A stretch of DNA of 64,000 bases from Lysinibacillus agricola (GCF_016638705.1 NZ_CP067341.1:1739501-1803500), one strand, 5' to 3'; numbered from the stretch's first letter, positions 46,229 to 55,798 are shown. A program made the numbers and translations. The notes: generated by a model not told the origin, from the sequence alone.

Positions 46229-46259
46229 TAAAAGAGTCAGGAAACTGGCTCTTTTTTTC
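46229..46259 (+). terminator. terminator of qcrABC
   Basis: AAAAGAGTCAG, a GAAA loop, CTGGCTCTTTT and further T. Confidence 0.85.
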
Positions 46260-46315
46260 TACCTTATAATAATGTGACTGTTACAGCTTCAAAAAAGTTC
46301 CCGCAAAATACTTCT

Positions 46316-46534
46316 ATAATATTTCAGGTGTGTTGATTAACCATTTTATACATTCGAATTAATTCGAAGAGGCTGATTTCCGCTACGGGCTACTCACTTT
46401 CCTGCGGGAGTAGAGTAGCCCGTAGCGGAAATCGAATAAAATGGAAATATAATAGCAAAATAGTAACGAAAAAATCCTTTTATCGCTCAATAATAAACCT
46501 ATTTTTTTCCTAATCAACACGCCTGATAATATTT
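46316..46534 (+). mobile_element. MITE-like element with 9-bp target duplication
   Basis: A 201-base element (46325-46525) is flanked by the perfect direct repeat ATAATATTT (46316-46324 and 46526-46534). Its ends CAGGTGTGTTGATTA and TAATCAACACGCCTG are inverted repeats with one mismatch in 15. Inside, a perfect 21-base inverted repeat (46375-46395 with 46413-46433, containing TTTCCGCTACGGGC) forms a strong hairpin, and an outer pair CCATTTTAT/ATAAAATGG brackets it. It encodes nothing. The ends should be those of a larger transposon acting in trans; I cannot name it. Confidence 0.8.
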
Positions 46535-46684
46535 ATTAGGATATACATACTATTTAAGTTACAGGCAAATGCTCGGTCACTCCTGCCGAAAAAATGGCTA
46601 GTCAAGACCCAACAGTGTTTGTGTGAACAAACCGAGGAGGCTGGGGACTCACCGGAATTTATGTAGTGCTACATAGTGTGTAAT

Positions 46685-46948
46685 ACTCCAACATTTAGGG
46701 ATGACATTGGTTAATACATAAGCTATATATATAAGTTGATTGGAGTGAAGACTGGGCGACTTCTTGGAGATCAGCGTCACAGATGAGACCATGGAGCGAG
46801 CAGGCGGAGGAATGAGGGCTAAAAGCATCACGTCCTGTGCTGACGCTATGCTTTCGCGCAGAAAACATTTGTTGCTGTCGCTACGCTTTCGCACAGCAAC
46901 AAAGTGCCTAGTCGGAACGGAAATCAACCCGGCATTATGGTTATGAGC
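46685..46948 (+). repeat. family A repeat, copy A6
   Basis: It runs from CTCCAACATTTAGGGATGACATT to GGTTATGAGC. It contains GTTGATTGGAGTGAAG, CAGCGTCACAGATGAGAC, GGAGCGAGC, CATCACGTCCTGTG, then an inverted pair of 37-bp module units (CTTTCGCGCAGAAAACATTTG and a second), then CGGAACGGAAATCAACC. The stretch 46535-46684 between the MITE and this copy holds no feature I can name. Confidence 0.75.
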
Positions 46949-47066
46949 AAAAAAACACTGCTAATATTCATTAATAGAAAGAATGTGGCAAATTAAAAAC
47001 TATTGATACATAATAACAGTTGAAAAAGGCATCTTAGTAAAGACGGAAGATAAAGGAGTTTAAATC

Positions 47067-47663
47067 ATGCAAATTACACGTGCAAACATCTGGTATCTCC
47101 TTACACATAAATCATTTTTAATACTATTACTTATTATCAATCTATTTGGAACGATTTACGGTTATTATTGGTATGGAGGACAGCTTGCCGTCACGGAACC
47201 AATTTTTTATATATTTGTGCCGGATAGTCCGACAGCCAGCTTATTCTTTTGTTTTGTATTGTTAGCTTGGATTATGGGCAAAAGTTGGCCGCTGATGGAA
47301 GTGCTAGCACTTGTCACACTAGTGAAGTATGGATTATGGGCTGATGTTATGAATATTTGGACACTGTTTGAAACTGGATCTATTGGCTGGCAAGGCTGGA
47401 TGCTTGTGGGCTCACATTTTGCGATGGCTGTACAAGCAATCCTTTATCTCGGTAAATATGTATTTAAATATTGGCATATTGCCGTAGCAGCGGTATGGAC
47501 ACTGCATAATGATGTGATTGATTATGTATTTGGACAAATGCCAATGTACCGTGATTTGGCAGATTATACAAGCTATATTGGTTATTTTACTTTTTGGTTA
47601 TCAGTAGCATGCATTTTTCTAGCCATCTTCTCAATTAGGTGGCGCAAATATTTGCCGAATTAG
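47067..47663 (+). CDS. ypjA: YpjA, DUF1405 membrane protein
   Basis: This 198-residue protein has about six membrane spans, among them SFLILLLIINLFGTIYGYYWYGG near the N-terminus. It is conserved in Bacilli next to qcrABC; function unknown. ATAAAGGAGTTTAAATC precedes ATG 47067. It is separated from qcrC by 846 bases of repeats instead of following it closely. Confidence 0.85.
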   Translation: MQITRANIWYLLTHKSFLILLLIINLFGTIYGYYWYGGQLAVTEPIFYIFVPDSPTASLFFCFVLLAWIMGKSWPLMEVLALVTLVKYGLWADVMNIWTLFETGSIGWQGWMLVGSHFAMAVQAILYLGKYVFKYWHIAVAAVWTLHNDVIDYVFGQMPMYRDLADYTSYIGYFTFWLSVACIFLAIFSIRWRKYLPN

Positions 47664-47711
47664 GTAATTGATTATAGAATTATAGTATCGAGGTAGAAAG
47701 GGGTTTGAAAA

Positions 47712-48398
47712 TTGTCAACAAGCATGTATATTGTTTATTTTGCAATTATTATGCTATTGCCACTTTATGCACAAATGAAAGTAAAGGGCACGTATAATAA
47801 GTTTGCAAAAGAACGTACTATGAAGGGACAAACAGGTGCAGAGGTAGCGCGTGCGATTTTAGATGCGAACGGCTTATATGATGTACGAGTTGTTCCTACG
47901 CAAGGTGTGTTGTCTGATCACTATAATCCGGCAACAAAAACAGTTGCTTTATCGGAAAGTAACTTCTATGAGGCAAGTATTGCAGGTGCTGCAGTTGCTG
48001 CCCACGAGGTTGGCCATGCCATTCAGCATAAAGAAGCTTATTCAATGCTGACATTACGTAGTAAGCTAGTTCCAGTTGCAAATATTTCATCAAATATGTC
48101 TTGGATATTTGTAATGATTGGTATTTTTGCAACTAATCCAAAATTTTTACTTTTAGGTATCGTATTATTAGCAGCTGGTGTGGTTTTCCAATTAGTAACA
48201 TTACCAGTAGAATTTGATGCATCAAAGCGTGCGTTAGTGCAAATGAATTCTCTAGGAATTATTACAAATGAAGAAGAGCGTCCAGCACGTAAAGTGTTAA
48301 GTGCCGCAGCATTAACATATGTTGCCGCAGCAGCAGTAGCTGTATTAGAATTACTACGTTTAGTGTTAATCTTTACAAATATGCGAAGTGACGACTAA
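47712..48398 (+). CDS. zinc metallopeptidase, YugP family
   Basis: This 228-residue membrane protease-like protein has the zinc motif HEVGHAIQH near residue 97, a long soluble loop and three or four membrane spans around it. Substrates are unknown. TTG 47712 is chosen since GAAAGGGG lies 7 bases upstream. In B. subtilis yugP is elsewhere in the genome. Confidence 0.88.
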   Translation: MSTSMYIVYFAIIMLLPLYAQMKVKGTYNKFAKERTMKGQTGAEVARAILDANGLYDVRVVPTQGVLSDHYNPATKTVALSESNFYEASIAGAAVAAHEVGHAIQHKEAYSMLTLRSKLVPVANISSNMSWIFVMIGIFATNPKFLLLGIVLLAAGVVFQLVTLPVEFDASKRALVQMNSLGIITNEEERPARKVLSAAALTYVAAAAVAVLELLRLVLIFTNMRSDD

Positions 48399-48400
48399 AA

Positions 48401-48442
48401 AAAAACTTGTTGTAGTGGTATTTCACTATAGCAAGTTTTTTA
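48401..48442 (+). terminator. terminator of the metallopeptidase gene
   Basis: AAAAACTTG...TAGTG pairs with CACTA...CAAGTTTTT around a short loop, followed by further T. It lies between convergent genes. Confidence 0.8.
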
Positions 48443-48562
48443 ATCCGCTGAACTATGGTTTTACAATTTAACATTTAGAAAATGCTCACCTCCAACGAAA
48501 AAGTAAGGTGGTAATCAACTTTTTTTATTTGAGGAGAGCAAAACGACTGTTAGTATTTATTT

Positions 48563-49432
48563 TTAATGCAGCGGTTGTTTTTGATCGTCAAGCGTGAATC
48601 CTTCTCCCGCAACATCTCGGACTTCTATTATAGATACAAAAGCGTGTGGATCAACCTCATGAACAATAGATTTCAAGCGCACAACCTCATTGCGGCCAAT
48701 GACACAATAAATCACTTCTTTTGGTTGCTTTGTAAAATGGCCATGACCTTCTAGTATAGTAATACCGCGTTCCATTCGTAATGCAATCATCTCAGCAATG
48801 GCACTAGATTTTTCAGATATAATAAGTGCTCCACGTGCTGCATATGCTCCTTCTTGAACAAAATCAATGACACGCGCGCCAACAAATACCGCAACGAGGG
48901 TATACATCATAGAGCGTGCATCTAAAAACGTTAGCCATGATAGGATAATGACAATAGCGTCAAAGATGAACATCGTTTTGCCCATACTCCAGCCAAAATA
49001 TTTATGCCCAAGGCGAGCCAAAATATCTACACCACCAGTTGTACCACCGAAGCGAAAGACGATACCGAGCCCAAGTCCAACAAAAATCCCAGCAAAAAGA
49101 GCAACAAGTAACAGATCGTCCTCTAAATGAATGGTAAATTGATACTTTTGGAAAACTTTAAGGAAAACTGAAACAGATAAAGTTCCGACAAGCGTATAAA
49201 TAAATGATTTTTTCCCAAGTAAACGATAACCAATAATAAACATTGGAATGTTTAATAGTAAATTCATTAAAGCAGGGTCCCAGCCTAGTGTAAAATAAAG
49301 TATGAGAGTAATCCCACTTAATCCACCTTCACCAAGTTGATTTTGCATGTTGAAGTGGACGAATCCAAAGCTAAAAATTGCTGCTCCGAGCATTATTGCA
49401 ATGATATTGCGGATTTTGATCTGTTTTAGCAT
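48563..49432 (-). CDS. ypjC: YitT-family membrane protein YpjC
   Basis: This 289-residue protein of the DUF161/DUF2179 type has five to six membrane spans followed by a soluble C-terminal DUF2179 domain (GITILEGHGHFTKQPKEVIYCVIGRNEVVRLKSIV). Function unknown. The ATG at 49432 follows CCAGGAGGTCAT. It is transcribed away from ypjD, as in B. subtilis. Confidence 0.88.
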   Translation of the reverse strand: MLKQIKIRNIIAIMLGAAIFSFGFVHFNMQNQLGEGGLSGITLILYFTLGWDPALMNLLLNIPMFIIGYRLLGKKSFIYTLVGTLSVSVFLKVFQKYQFTIHLEDDLLLVALFAGIFVGLGLGIVFRFGGTTGGVDILARLGHKYFGWSMGKTMFIFDAIVIILSWLTFLDARSMMYTLVAVFVGARVIDFVQEGAYAARGALIISEKSSAIAEMIALRMERGITILEGHGHFTKQPKEVIYCVIGRNEVVRLKSIVHEVDPHAFVSIIEVRDVAGEGFTLDDQKQPLH

Positions 49433-49547
49433 ATGACCTCCTGGAGTTCCAAACAAATGAAGTAGTGCTATCTATTATCTGACATTTTATTGTTTTTGAC
49501 AACAATGGTGTAAATTTTATACGATGGTAAGTAGGAGTGTGATTTCG

Positions 49548-49883
49548 ATGACTGAACAAGTAACAATGCAAGCTTTACAGCAGCGTGTTGATGATTATAT
49601 TGGGCAATTTAAAGAAGGCTATTTCCCACCATTCGAGTTGCTGGCACGTTTAACAGAGGAGCTTGGAGAATTGTCTCGCGAGGTGCAGGACGTCTACGGG
49701 CAAAAAAAGAAAAAGAGTACAGAGGAAGCGAATAGTATTGAAGAAGAATTAGGTGACTTTTTCTTTGTTTTAGTTTGCTTTGCAAATGCACAAGGTATTA
49801 AATTGGATGAAGCACTTTTACGCGTCATACATAAATTTGAAACAAGAGATAAGGGTCGCTGGACTAGAAAGGATGAAGAATGA
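49548..49883 (+). CDS. ypjD: MazG-like nucleotide pyrophosphohydrolase YpjD
   Basis: This 111-residue protein equals B. subtilis YpjD in length. The all-helical MazG/dUTPase-like metal site is visible as [12 protein letters not shown] and [11 protein letters not shown]. It presumably hydrolyses NTPs; specificity unknown. ATG 49548 follows TAGGAGTGTGATTTCG. It overlaps dapB by four bases. Confidence 0.88.
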   Translation: MTEQVTMQALQQRVDDYIGQFKEGYFPPFELLARLTEELGELSREVQDVYGQKKKKSTEEANSIEEELGDFFFVLVCFANAQGIKLDEALLRVIHKFETRDKGRWTRKDEE

Positions 49884-50680
49884 TGTCGATTCGTGTAGCA
49901 ATAGCAGGACCTAGAGGAAAAATGGGGGCTGAAGCTGTACATACAGTTATGAAACATGACAAAATGGAATTAGTAGCTGTACTAGATTATAAGGAAGTAG
50001 GAAAAACATTAGCTGATTTAGAAATGTTTCCAGCAAGTTATACGGCACCGATTTTTACAGATATGCATGAACTTGTAGAGGCAACTGCGCCAGACGTATT
50101 AGTGGATTTAACAAACCCGCATGCAGTTTACAATCATACTAAAGAAGCCTTAAATTTAAATGTTCGACCTGTAATTGGTACAACAGGATTTACAGATGCA
50201 CAACTAGACGAATTATCAGCAATGGCTAAAGAAAAAGAGCTAGGCTGTATTATTGCACCAAACTTTGCGATTGGAGCAATCCTGATGATGAAATTTGCCA
50301 AAGAAGCGGCAAAATATTTACCTGATGTTGAAATCATTGAAATGCACCACGATCAAAAGCTAGACGCGCCATCTGGAACAGCAGTTAAAACGGCACAATT
50401 GATTCAAGAGGTGCGAACATCAAAAATTCAAGGACATCCAGAGGAAAAGGAAACAATTGAGGGTGCAAGAGGGGCAGAATTTGATGGCATGCGCATTCAC
50501 TCTGTTCGCTTACCTGGTTTAGTGGCACACCAGCAAGTGTTATTTGGTGGGGATGGGCAGCTATTAACAATTCGTCACGATTCATTAAATCGTAATTCTT
50601 TTATGTCTGGTGTAGCATTCTGCGTAGAAGAGGTTATGAAAATGGATCAACTTGTATATGGTTTAGAAAACATCATCTAA
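49880..50680 (+). CDS. dapB: 4-hydroxy-tetrahydrodipicolinate reductase
   Basis: This enzyme of about 266 residues acts in lysine, diaminopimelate and dipicolinate synthesis, so it serves both wall and spore. Motifs are [15 protein letters not shown] (nucleotide binding), IGTTGF and the substrate site [15 protein letters not shown]. Two tandem ATGs (49880, 49883) are possible starts; the second has better spacing to AAAGGATG, the first gives the usual ATGA overlap with ypjD. Confidence 0.95.
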   Translation: MMSIRVAIAGPRGKMGAEAVHTVMKHDKMELVAVLDYKEVGKTLADLEMFPASYTAPIFTDMHELVEATAPDVLVDLTNPHAVYNHTKEALNLNVRPVIGTTGFTDAQLDELSAMAKEKELGCIIAPNFAIGAILMMKFAKEAAKYLPDVEIIEMHHDQKLDAPSGTAVKTAQLIQEVRTSKIQGHPEEKETIEGARGAEFDGMRIHSVRLPGLVAHQQVLFGGDGQLLTIRHDSLNRNSFMSGVAFCVEEVMKMDQLVYGLENII

Positions 50681-50698
50681 AGATTGGGATGGAACTTT

Positions 50699-51103
50699 AT
50701 GAAAATCGCATTAATTGCACATGATCGTAAAAAAGATAATTTAGTACAGTTTGCTATTGCTTACCGAAATATTTTAAATGAGCACAAGCTGTATGCTACA
50801 GGTACAACAGGGCAACGTGTTATTGAAGCTACAGGCTTAGAGATAACACGTTTTCGCTCAGGTCCACTAGGTGGAGACCAACAAATTGGCGCAATGATTG
50901 CCAATAATGATATGGACATGGTCATTTTTTTCCGTGATCCTTTAACAGCACAACCACATGAGCCAGATGTTTCTGCACTTATTCGTCTTTGTGATGTTTA
51001 TCAAGTGCCACTGGCCACAAATATGGGAACTGCAGAAATATTACTAAAAGGCCTACAAGAGGGCTTTGTGGATTGGAGACTGATTCAAGAAAGACGAAAC
51101 TAA
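50699..51103 (+). CDS. mgsA: methylglyoxal synthase
   Basis: This 134-residue enzyme turns dihydroxyacetone phosphate into methylglyoxal. It has [12 protein letters not shown] at the N-terminus and the active-site segments [13 protein letters not shown] and [14 protein letters not shown] 50699 follows TTGGGATGGAACTTT. In B. subtilis bshB1 sits between mgsA and bshA; here it does not. Confidence 0.94.
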   Translation: MKIALIAHDRKKDNLVQFAIAYRNILNEHKLYATGTTGQRVIEATGLEITRFRSGPLGGDQQIGAMIANNDMDMVIFFRDPLTAQPHEPDVSALIRLCDVYQVPLATNMGTAEILLKGLQEGFVDWRLIQERRN

Positions 51104-51135
51104 AAAAGACGTGATTTAGAAAGGATGATAATCGA

Positions 51136-52281
51136 ATGAAAAAGCTAAAAATCGGCATTACCTGTTATCCAACAGTTGGAGGCTCTGGTGTTATTGCAAC
51201 AGAATTAGGAAAAATGCTAGCAGAGAGAGGACACGAAATTCATTTCATCACCTCAAGCGTACCATTTCGATTGAATAAAATTTATCCAACCGTCTTTTTC
51301 CATGAAGTAGAAGTTAATAATTATTCAGTATTTCAATATTCGCCATATGATATAGCATTAGCGAGTAAAATGGCGGACGTGATTAAGGATGAAGAACTAG
51401 ATGTGCTTCATGTACATTATGCAATACCACATGCTGTCTGTGCTGTTTTAGCACGTGAAATGAGTGGTCGTGACGTTGGGATTGTCACAACGCTACATGG
51501 TACAGATATTTCAGTGCTTGGGCAAGATTCCACCCTTTCACAGGCAATTAAGTATGGCATTAACAAATCGGATATCGTTACAACAGTGTCAGATGCATTA
51601 AAGCAACAAACCTACGAGCTTATTGATACGGTAAAACCAATTGACACGATTTACAACTTTGTTGATGAACGTGAATACTTCCCGCGCAATTCAGGGAACT
51701 TAAAAGAACAATTTGGGATTCAAGAAGATGAAAAAGTCATTATTCACGTATCTAACTTCCGTAAAATTAAGAATCTTCCAGATATTGTTGATTCTTTTAT
51801 GAAGATTCGTGCAAACATGAAGGCAAAATTGTTGCTTGTAGGAGATGGTCCAGAAAAGCATCGTGTAATGGATCAAGTAAAGGAAAGTCCCTACATGAAG
51901 GATGTTCTATTTTTAGGCAAACAAGAAAACTTGGCTGAATTATATGCCATAGGTGACCTTAAATTATTGCTTTCACAGCAGGAATCATTCGGGCTTGTCT
52001 TACTTGAAGCAATGGCTTGTGGTGTACCTTGTATTGGATCGGCTGTAGGCGGTATTCCAGAAGTCATTGAGCATGGTGTAGATGGCTATTTAGTGGAATT
52101 AGGTGATACGGACGCAGTGGCAGAATATGCAGTGAACCTATTGCATGATGAAGAGAAATTACAACGTTTCCGAGAAGCAGCTATCCGTGCTGTTGATGAA
52201 AAATTCCACTCATCTAAAATTGTAGAGCAATATGAAAAATTGTACGAAAAGGTTGCTGAAAGAAATCATGCAAAACAATAA
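51136..52281 (+). CDS. bshA: N-acetyl-alpha-D-glucosaminyl L-malate synthase BshA
   Basis: This 381-residue GT4 glycosyltransferase is the first enzyme of bacillithiol synthesis. It has the N-terminal GGSGVIATELGKMLAERGHE and the UDP-sugar region SQQESFGLVLLEAMACGVPCIGS with the family EX7E pattern. ATG 51136 follows AGAAAGGATGATAATCGA. cca overlaps its end by 14 bases. Confidence 0.94.
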   Translation: MKKLKIGITCYPTVGGSGVIATELGKMLAERGHEIHFITSSVPFRLNKIYPTVFFHEVEVNNYSVFQYSPYDIALASKMADVIKDEELDVLHVHYAIPHAVCAVLAREMSGRDVGIVTTLHGTDISVLGQDSTLSQAIKYGINKSDIVTTVSDALKQQTYELIDTVKPIDTIYNFVDEREYFPRNSGNLKEQFGIQEDEKVIIHVSNFRKIKNLPDIVDSFMKIRANMKAKLLLVGDGPEKHRVMDQVKESPYMKDVLFLGKQENLAELYAIGDLKLLLSQQESFGLVLLEAMACGVPCIGSAVGGIPEVIEHGVDGYLVELGDTDAVAEYAVNLLHDEEKLQRFREAAIRAVDEKFHSSKIVEQYEKLYEKVAERNHAKQ

Positions 52282-53446
52282 AGAATGGCAAGCAGCCTAT
52301 TCAGTTATTGAACAACTAGAAAACGCTGGCTTTGAGGCAGTGGTCGTTGGTGGTGCGGTACGAGATACAATCCTCGGTCGACCTGCCCACGATGTAGATG
52401 TTGCAACTATTGCCATGCCAGAAGAAGTAAAGTCTATTTTTAATAACACGGTTGATGTAGGAATTCAGCATGGGACGGTACTTGTTATCGTGCCAGCTGG
52501 ACCTGTGGAGGTAACGACATATCGCACAGATGGAGAATATACGGATCACCGTAGACCCGAGGAAGTGCAATTTGTACGTTCATTGAAAGAAGACTTACAA
52601 CGCCGAGACTTTACAATGAATGCCATAGCTATGCGTCGTGATGGCTCTTTTGTTGATTTTTACGGAGGACGCCAAGATATTGAGGCTGGTATAATTCGAG
52701 CTGTTGGTGATGCACAGATCCGTTTTACAGAAGATGCTTTACGAATGCTTCGGGCTGTGCGTTTTTCAGCACAGCTTGGTTTTGAGATTGAATCAGAGAC
52801 CTTACAAGCAATGCGGAACAAAGCTGCTGATATTTCTTGGATTGCAAAAGAACGCATAAAAGCAGAGCTCGATAAGCTATGGATAGGGAAAGCTGTTTTT
52901 AATGGCATAAGAGAGCTTGAAGAAAGTAGCTTAGGGAATTATTTGAATGGTAATTTTCAAGCTAATTACTGGTATGAGTTTAACGCTCAGGACAAGCTAT
53001 TAGGCTGGGCATATTTTGCATTGCTACAGGGCGATCATTGGCGAGAGGTTCTAGGTAGCTATCGTTTATCGAATAAAGAGATGGCGTTTGTAAAAGCTGT
53101 GTTAGAAGCTTTAAAAGCATTAAAAAATGGCTGGACGAATATGGATTACTTTTTGTATGCACAACAGGAACTTGAGGCAGCTTGTTATTTTGCGGAGCTG
53201 AGACAGCTTGACGTTCAAATGCCACAGCAAAGTATTCATGAAATACAGACGAAGCTTCCCATTAGACACAAGCGAGAGCTCATTGTAAACGGTACAGATT
53301 TAATAAAATGGTCTGGACAAAAAGGTGGACCTTGGGTAAAAGAAGCGTTGCAGGCGATGCTTGAAGCAGTTGTGAATGGCAAGCTTGAAAATGACCGACA
53401 ACAGATAAAGAATTGGATAGAACACTATTATTTCAAAAAAGAATGA
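52268..53446 (+). CDS. cca: CCA tRNA nucleotidyltransferase
   Basis: This 392-residue class II enzyme adds CCA to tRNA 3' ends. The nucleotidyltransferase site is VVVGGAVRDTILGRPAHDVDVAT (DxD), followed by RRDFTMNAIAM and FTEDALRMLRAVRFSAQLGF. The ATG at 52268 lies inside bshA, and its ribosome site is weak, so translational coupling is likely. Confidence 0.94.
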   Translation: MQNNKEWQAAYSVIEQLENAGFEAVVVGGAVRDTILGRPAHDVDVATIAMPEEVKSIFNNTVDVGIQHGTVLVIVPAGPVEVTTYRTDGEYTDHRRPEEVQFVRSLKEDLQRRDFTMNAIAMRRDGSFVDFYGGRQDIEAGIIRAVGDAQIRFTEDALRMLRAVRFSAQLGFEIESETLQAMRNKAADISWIAKERIKAELDKLWIGKAVFNGIRELEESSLGNYLNGNFQANYWYEFNAQDKLLGWAYFALLQGDHWREVLGSYRLSNKEMAFVKAVLEALKALKNGWTNMDYFLYAQQELEAACYFAELRQLDVQMPQQSIHEIQTKLPIRHKRELIVNGTDLIKWSGQKGGPWVKEALQAMLEAVVNGKLENDRQQIKNWIEHYYFKKE

Positions 53447-53465
53447 TAAACATCGATTTTTAAAT

Positions 53466-53509
53466 GAGGAGCCGGTCTCAAAAAATGAATGAGACGGCTC
53501 CTTATTATT
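53466..53509 (+). terminator. terminator of cca
   Basis: GAGGAGCCGGTCTCA pairs with TGAGACGGCTCCTT, followed by ATTATTAATTT. Confidence 0.8.
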
Positions 53510-53545
53510 AATTTAAGCTCTATTTTTTGTTTCTATAATTTTTTT

Positions 53546-53824
53546 GCTTATCACCAAAAGTTGGAGATGACATTTGTTTAAACGCTTACCATGTGTATAA
53601 GTTGACCTTCGTTCCGGCTGGGTGACTCCTTGGGGATCAGCGATAGAGGAACGAAGGCTAAGAGCATCACGTCCTGTGATAACGTCTTCGTGACCAACAT
53701 CCTTTTGGCCCAAGCGGCTTATCGGACGCCCCCAGGAAGCTTTTCTCTGTGCGAAAGCGTAGCGACAGCAACAACAAAGCGCCCAACCGGAACGGAAATC
53801 AACCACTCGTTATGACGGTGATCC
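53546..53824 (+). repeat. family A repeat, copy A7
   Basis: It runs from GCTTATCACC to GGTGATCC. Its left stem reads CCTTCGTTCCGGCTGGG, a close inverted match to the right stem CCCAACCGGAACGGAAATC, so this copy shows best that the whole element can fold into one long hairpin. One 37-bp module unit is present in forward orientation near 53745. The rest of the 533-base cca-birA gap has no clear feature. Confidence 0.8.
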
Positions 53825-53979
53825 AACGATAGTTAAAAATAACGAATAACGAATAGCTAAAAGATATTTGATGATAGATTGTGGTCAATTGTCATAATTT
53901 ACAGTATGATAAATACAATTGAATCAATATTATGTAAGCAAATAAAAATATAGCAGAGTTTAATAAAGGATTGATTAGC

Positions 53980-54963
53980 ATGAGTATTTCCATGAAGGAT
54001 GAAATTTTAAAAAGAATATTAGCTGCTAATGGTGAAGCGGTTTCAGGTCAGGAGCTAGCAGATTCTCTTGGAGTATCACGTACAGCTGTATGGAAACATA
54101 TGCAAACACTGCAGGAGGAAGGCTATACATTTGAAACTGTAAAGAAAAAAGGCTATGTGCTGACTGGCGTGCCAAATAGCTTAAGTCCAACACAAATTGA
54201 ACTGTTTTTAAATACGGAACGCTTTGGACGTGAAATTCATTATTTTGATGTTGTAGATTCAACACAAACAATTGCCCATAAGCTTGCACAGGAAGGCGCT
54301 CCGCATGGCACCATCATAATCGGGGAAGAGCAAACTGCTGGTCGTGGTCGTATGGCGCGTCCGTGGGAATCTGCAAATGGTACAGGTATTTGGATGACCA
54401 TTATTGTTAGACCGGATGTTACTCCTCAGCAAGCTTCATCGTATACGCTTGTCGTAGCAGTTGCGGTTACAATGGCTATTAAAACATTATATAAACATGT
54501 TGAGCCAGCCATTAAATGGCCAAATGATTTACTCGTTAAAGGTAAGAAATGTACTGGTATATTAACAGAAATGCAGGCTGAAGCGGACCGTGTACAAGCA
54601 TTGCTAGTAGGCATAGGTATTAATGCAAACCAAGTCGACTCAGATTTCTCACCAGAAATTGCTGATATTGCGACATCTTTACGTTTAGAAGCGGGTGAGG
54701 AAATTAATCGTGCTGCCCTTGTCGCATCAATTTTACAATACTTAGAACAATTCACGGAATTATACGTGAAGGAGGGCTTTGCTAGCATTAAAATGCTATG
54801 GGAACAAATGTCATGTACCATTGGACAACGTATTGAAGTAACAACTTTACGCGGTCGCTTTGAAGGCATTGCCAGTGGGATTACCGATGAAGGTGTACTA
54901 CAGCTAACAGAGGATGATGGCACTGTCCGAACAATTTATGCTGGAGATATAAAAATTTTATAG
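53980..54963 (+). CDS. birA: biotin--protein ligase and biotin operon repressor BirA
   Basis: This bifunctional protein of 327 residues has an N-terminal winged helix (SGQELADSLGVSRTAVWKHMQTLQEEGY) and a catalytic domain with the biotinyl-AMP loop GRGRMARPW and KWPNDL. ATG 53980 follows ATAAAGGATTGATTAGC; an in-frame TTG at 53971 lies too near the site. It is conserved between cca and panB. Confidence 0.95.
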   Translation: MSISMKDEILKRILAANGEAVSGQELADSLGVSRTAVWKHMQTLQEEGYTFETVKKKGYVLTGVPNSLSPTQIELFLNTERFGREIHYFDVVDSTQTIAHKLAQEGAPHGTIIIGEEQTAGRGRMARPWESANGTGIWMTIIVRPDVTPQQASSYTLVVAVAVTMAIKTLYKHVEPAIKWPNDLLVKGKKCTGILTEMQAEADRVQALLVGIGINANQVDSDFSPEIADIATSLRLEAGEEINRAALVASILQYLEQFTELYVKEGFASIKMLWEQMSCTIGQRIEVTTLRGRFEGIASGITDEGVLQLTEDDGTVRTIYAGDIKIL

Positions 54964-54990
54964 TAACATAAATGACAAGCATACTCTTAC

Positions 54991-55038
54991 AAGAACGTAT
55001 ATTTTCGAATCCGAAAATATACGTTCTTTCGTATTTTT
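54991..55038 (+). terminator. terminator of birA
   Basis: AAGAACGTATATTTTCG and CGAAAATATACGTTCTT are perfect arms around AATC, followed by TCGTATTTTT. It can serve both strands. Confidence 0.85.
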
Positions 55039-55064
55039 CGAAATACATTTAGCTCCGTAAATTT

Positions 55065-55244
55065 TTAATTTTTTTCTCGTTTGTAGTCTTGTCTAAAGAA
55101 AACAAGAGAAAGTATTAGTAAAATTATTGGAAGAAAAAAGAATCCAGAGTCATATTTAACTGAATGCTCCATTTTTAGTCCGAACAAATAAATGAATAAA
55201 GTAAAAGAAACAGATAAAGAGATTGTTCCCGCTATAGTTTTCAT
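55065..55244 (-). CDS. small membrane protein, 59 aa
   Basis: This short minus-strand gene starts at ATG 55244 after GGGGGGCTTGTA and stops at TAA 55065. Two membrane spans are likely (about residues 3-22, SISL...FIYLFG region, and 34-50, GFFFLPIILLILSLVFF), with a basic tail RQDYKREKN. I do not recognise the family. It lies 29 bases downstream of the broken GNAT gene on the same strand. Confidence 0.6.
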   Translation of the reverse strand: MKTIAGTISLSVSFTLFIYLFGLKMEHSVKYDSGFFFLPIILLILSLVFFRQDYKREKN

Positions 55245-55273
55245 TACAAGCCCCCCATTATCTAAATAGTTCT

Positions 55274-55798
55274 CTACTTTATTTTTTCTTTAACCTTATC
55301 AATATCATTCCATACATAAATAAGCTCTTCTACTATTTTTCCGCCAATTTTAATTTCGATGTTATTGATATATTGTGCTCCATAATATTCATAGAAATTA
55401 CGTGTTTTATTTTCTGCTAATACTTAGACAAATACTTTTTCGTATCCTTTTTGTTTAAAATAAGTGAATATTTCTTTGAGTAGTTGTTTACCGATACCCT
55501 TTCCATGATATTCTTCTAAAAGATATATAGAAGTTAAATCAATTGCATTCGGTACTGAATTAGTTTTTCGTGTGCCACCAGTTGCAAAACCGATTATTTC
55601 ATCTTGTTCATTTTCCGCCACCAGTACATAATTCGTAGCATCTGAAATATTCTTCTTCCAAAGCTCTGTTCGCTGCTCGTAAGATAAATTATTCAAAAAA
55701 TCATCTGGAAGAATGCCTTTATATGTTGTTCGCCAACTATCAACATGTACTTTTCCTATACCTTGAGCATCTTGAATATTTGCTTTTCTAATTTTCAT
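55274..55798 (-). pseudogene. GNAT-family N-acetyltransferase with one in-frame stop
   Basis: The frame from ATG 55798 (after TGAGGTGATCAAT) encodes a GNAT fold: MKIRKANIQDAQGIGKVHVDSWRTTYKGILPDDF, then the acetyl-CoA loop EEYHGKGIGKQLLKEI. TAA at 55424-55426 interrupts it after GYEKVFV. The same frame then continues with VLAENKTRNFYEYYGAQ and ends at TAG 55274. The typical last strand of the fold (V-LxxNxxxxxFYExxGA) is therefore just past the stop. This looks like a recent single-codon loss; a sequencing error is possible. Confidence 0.8.
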
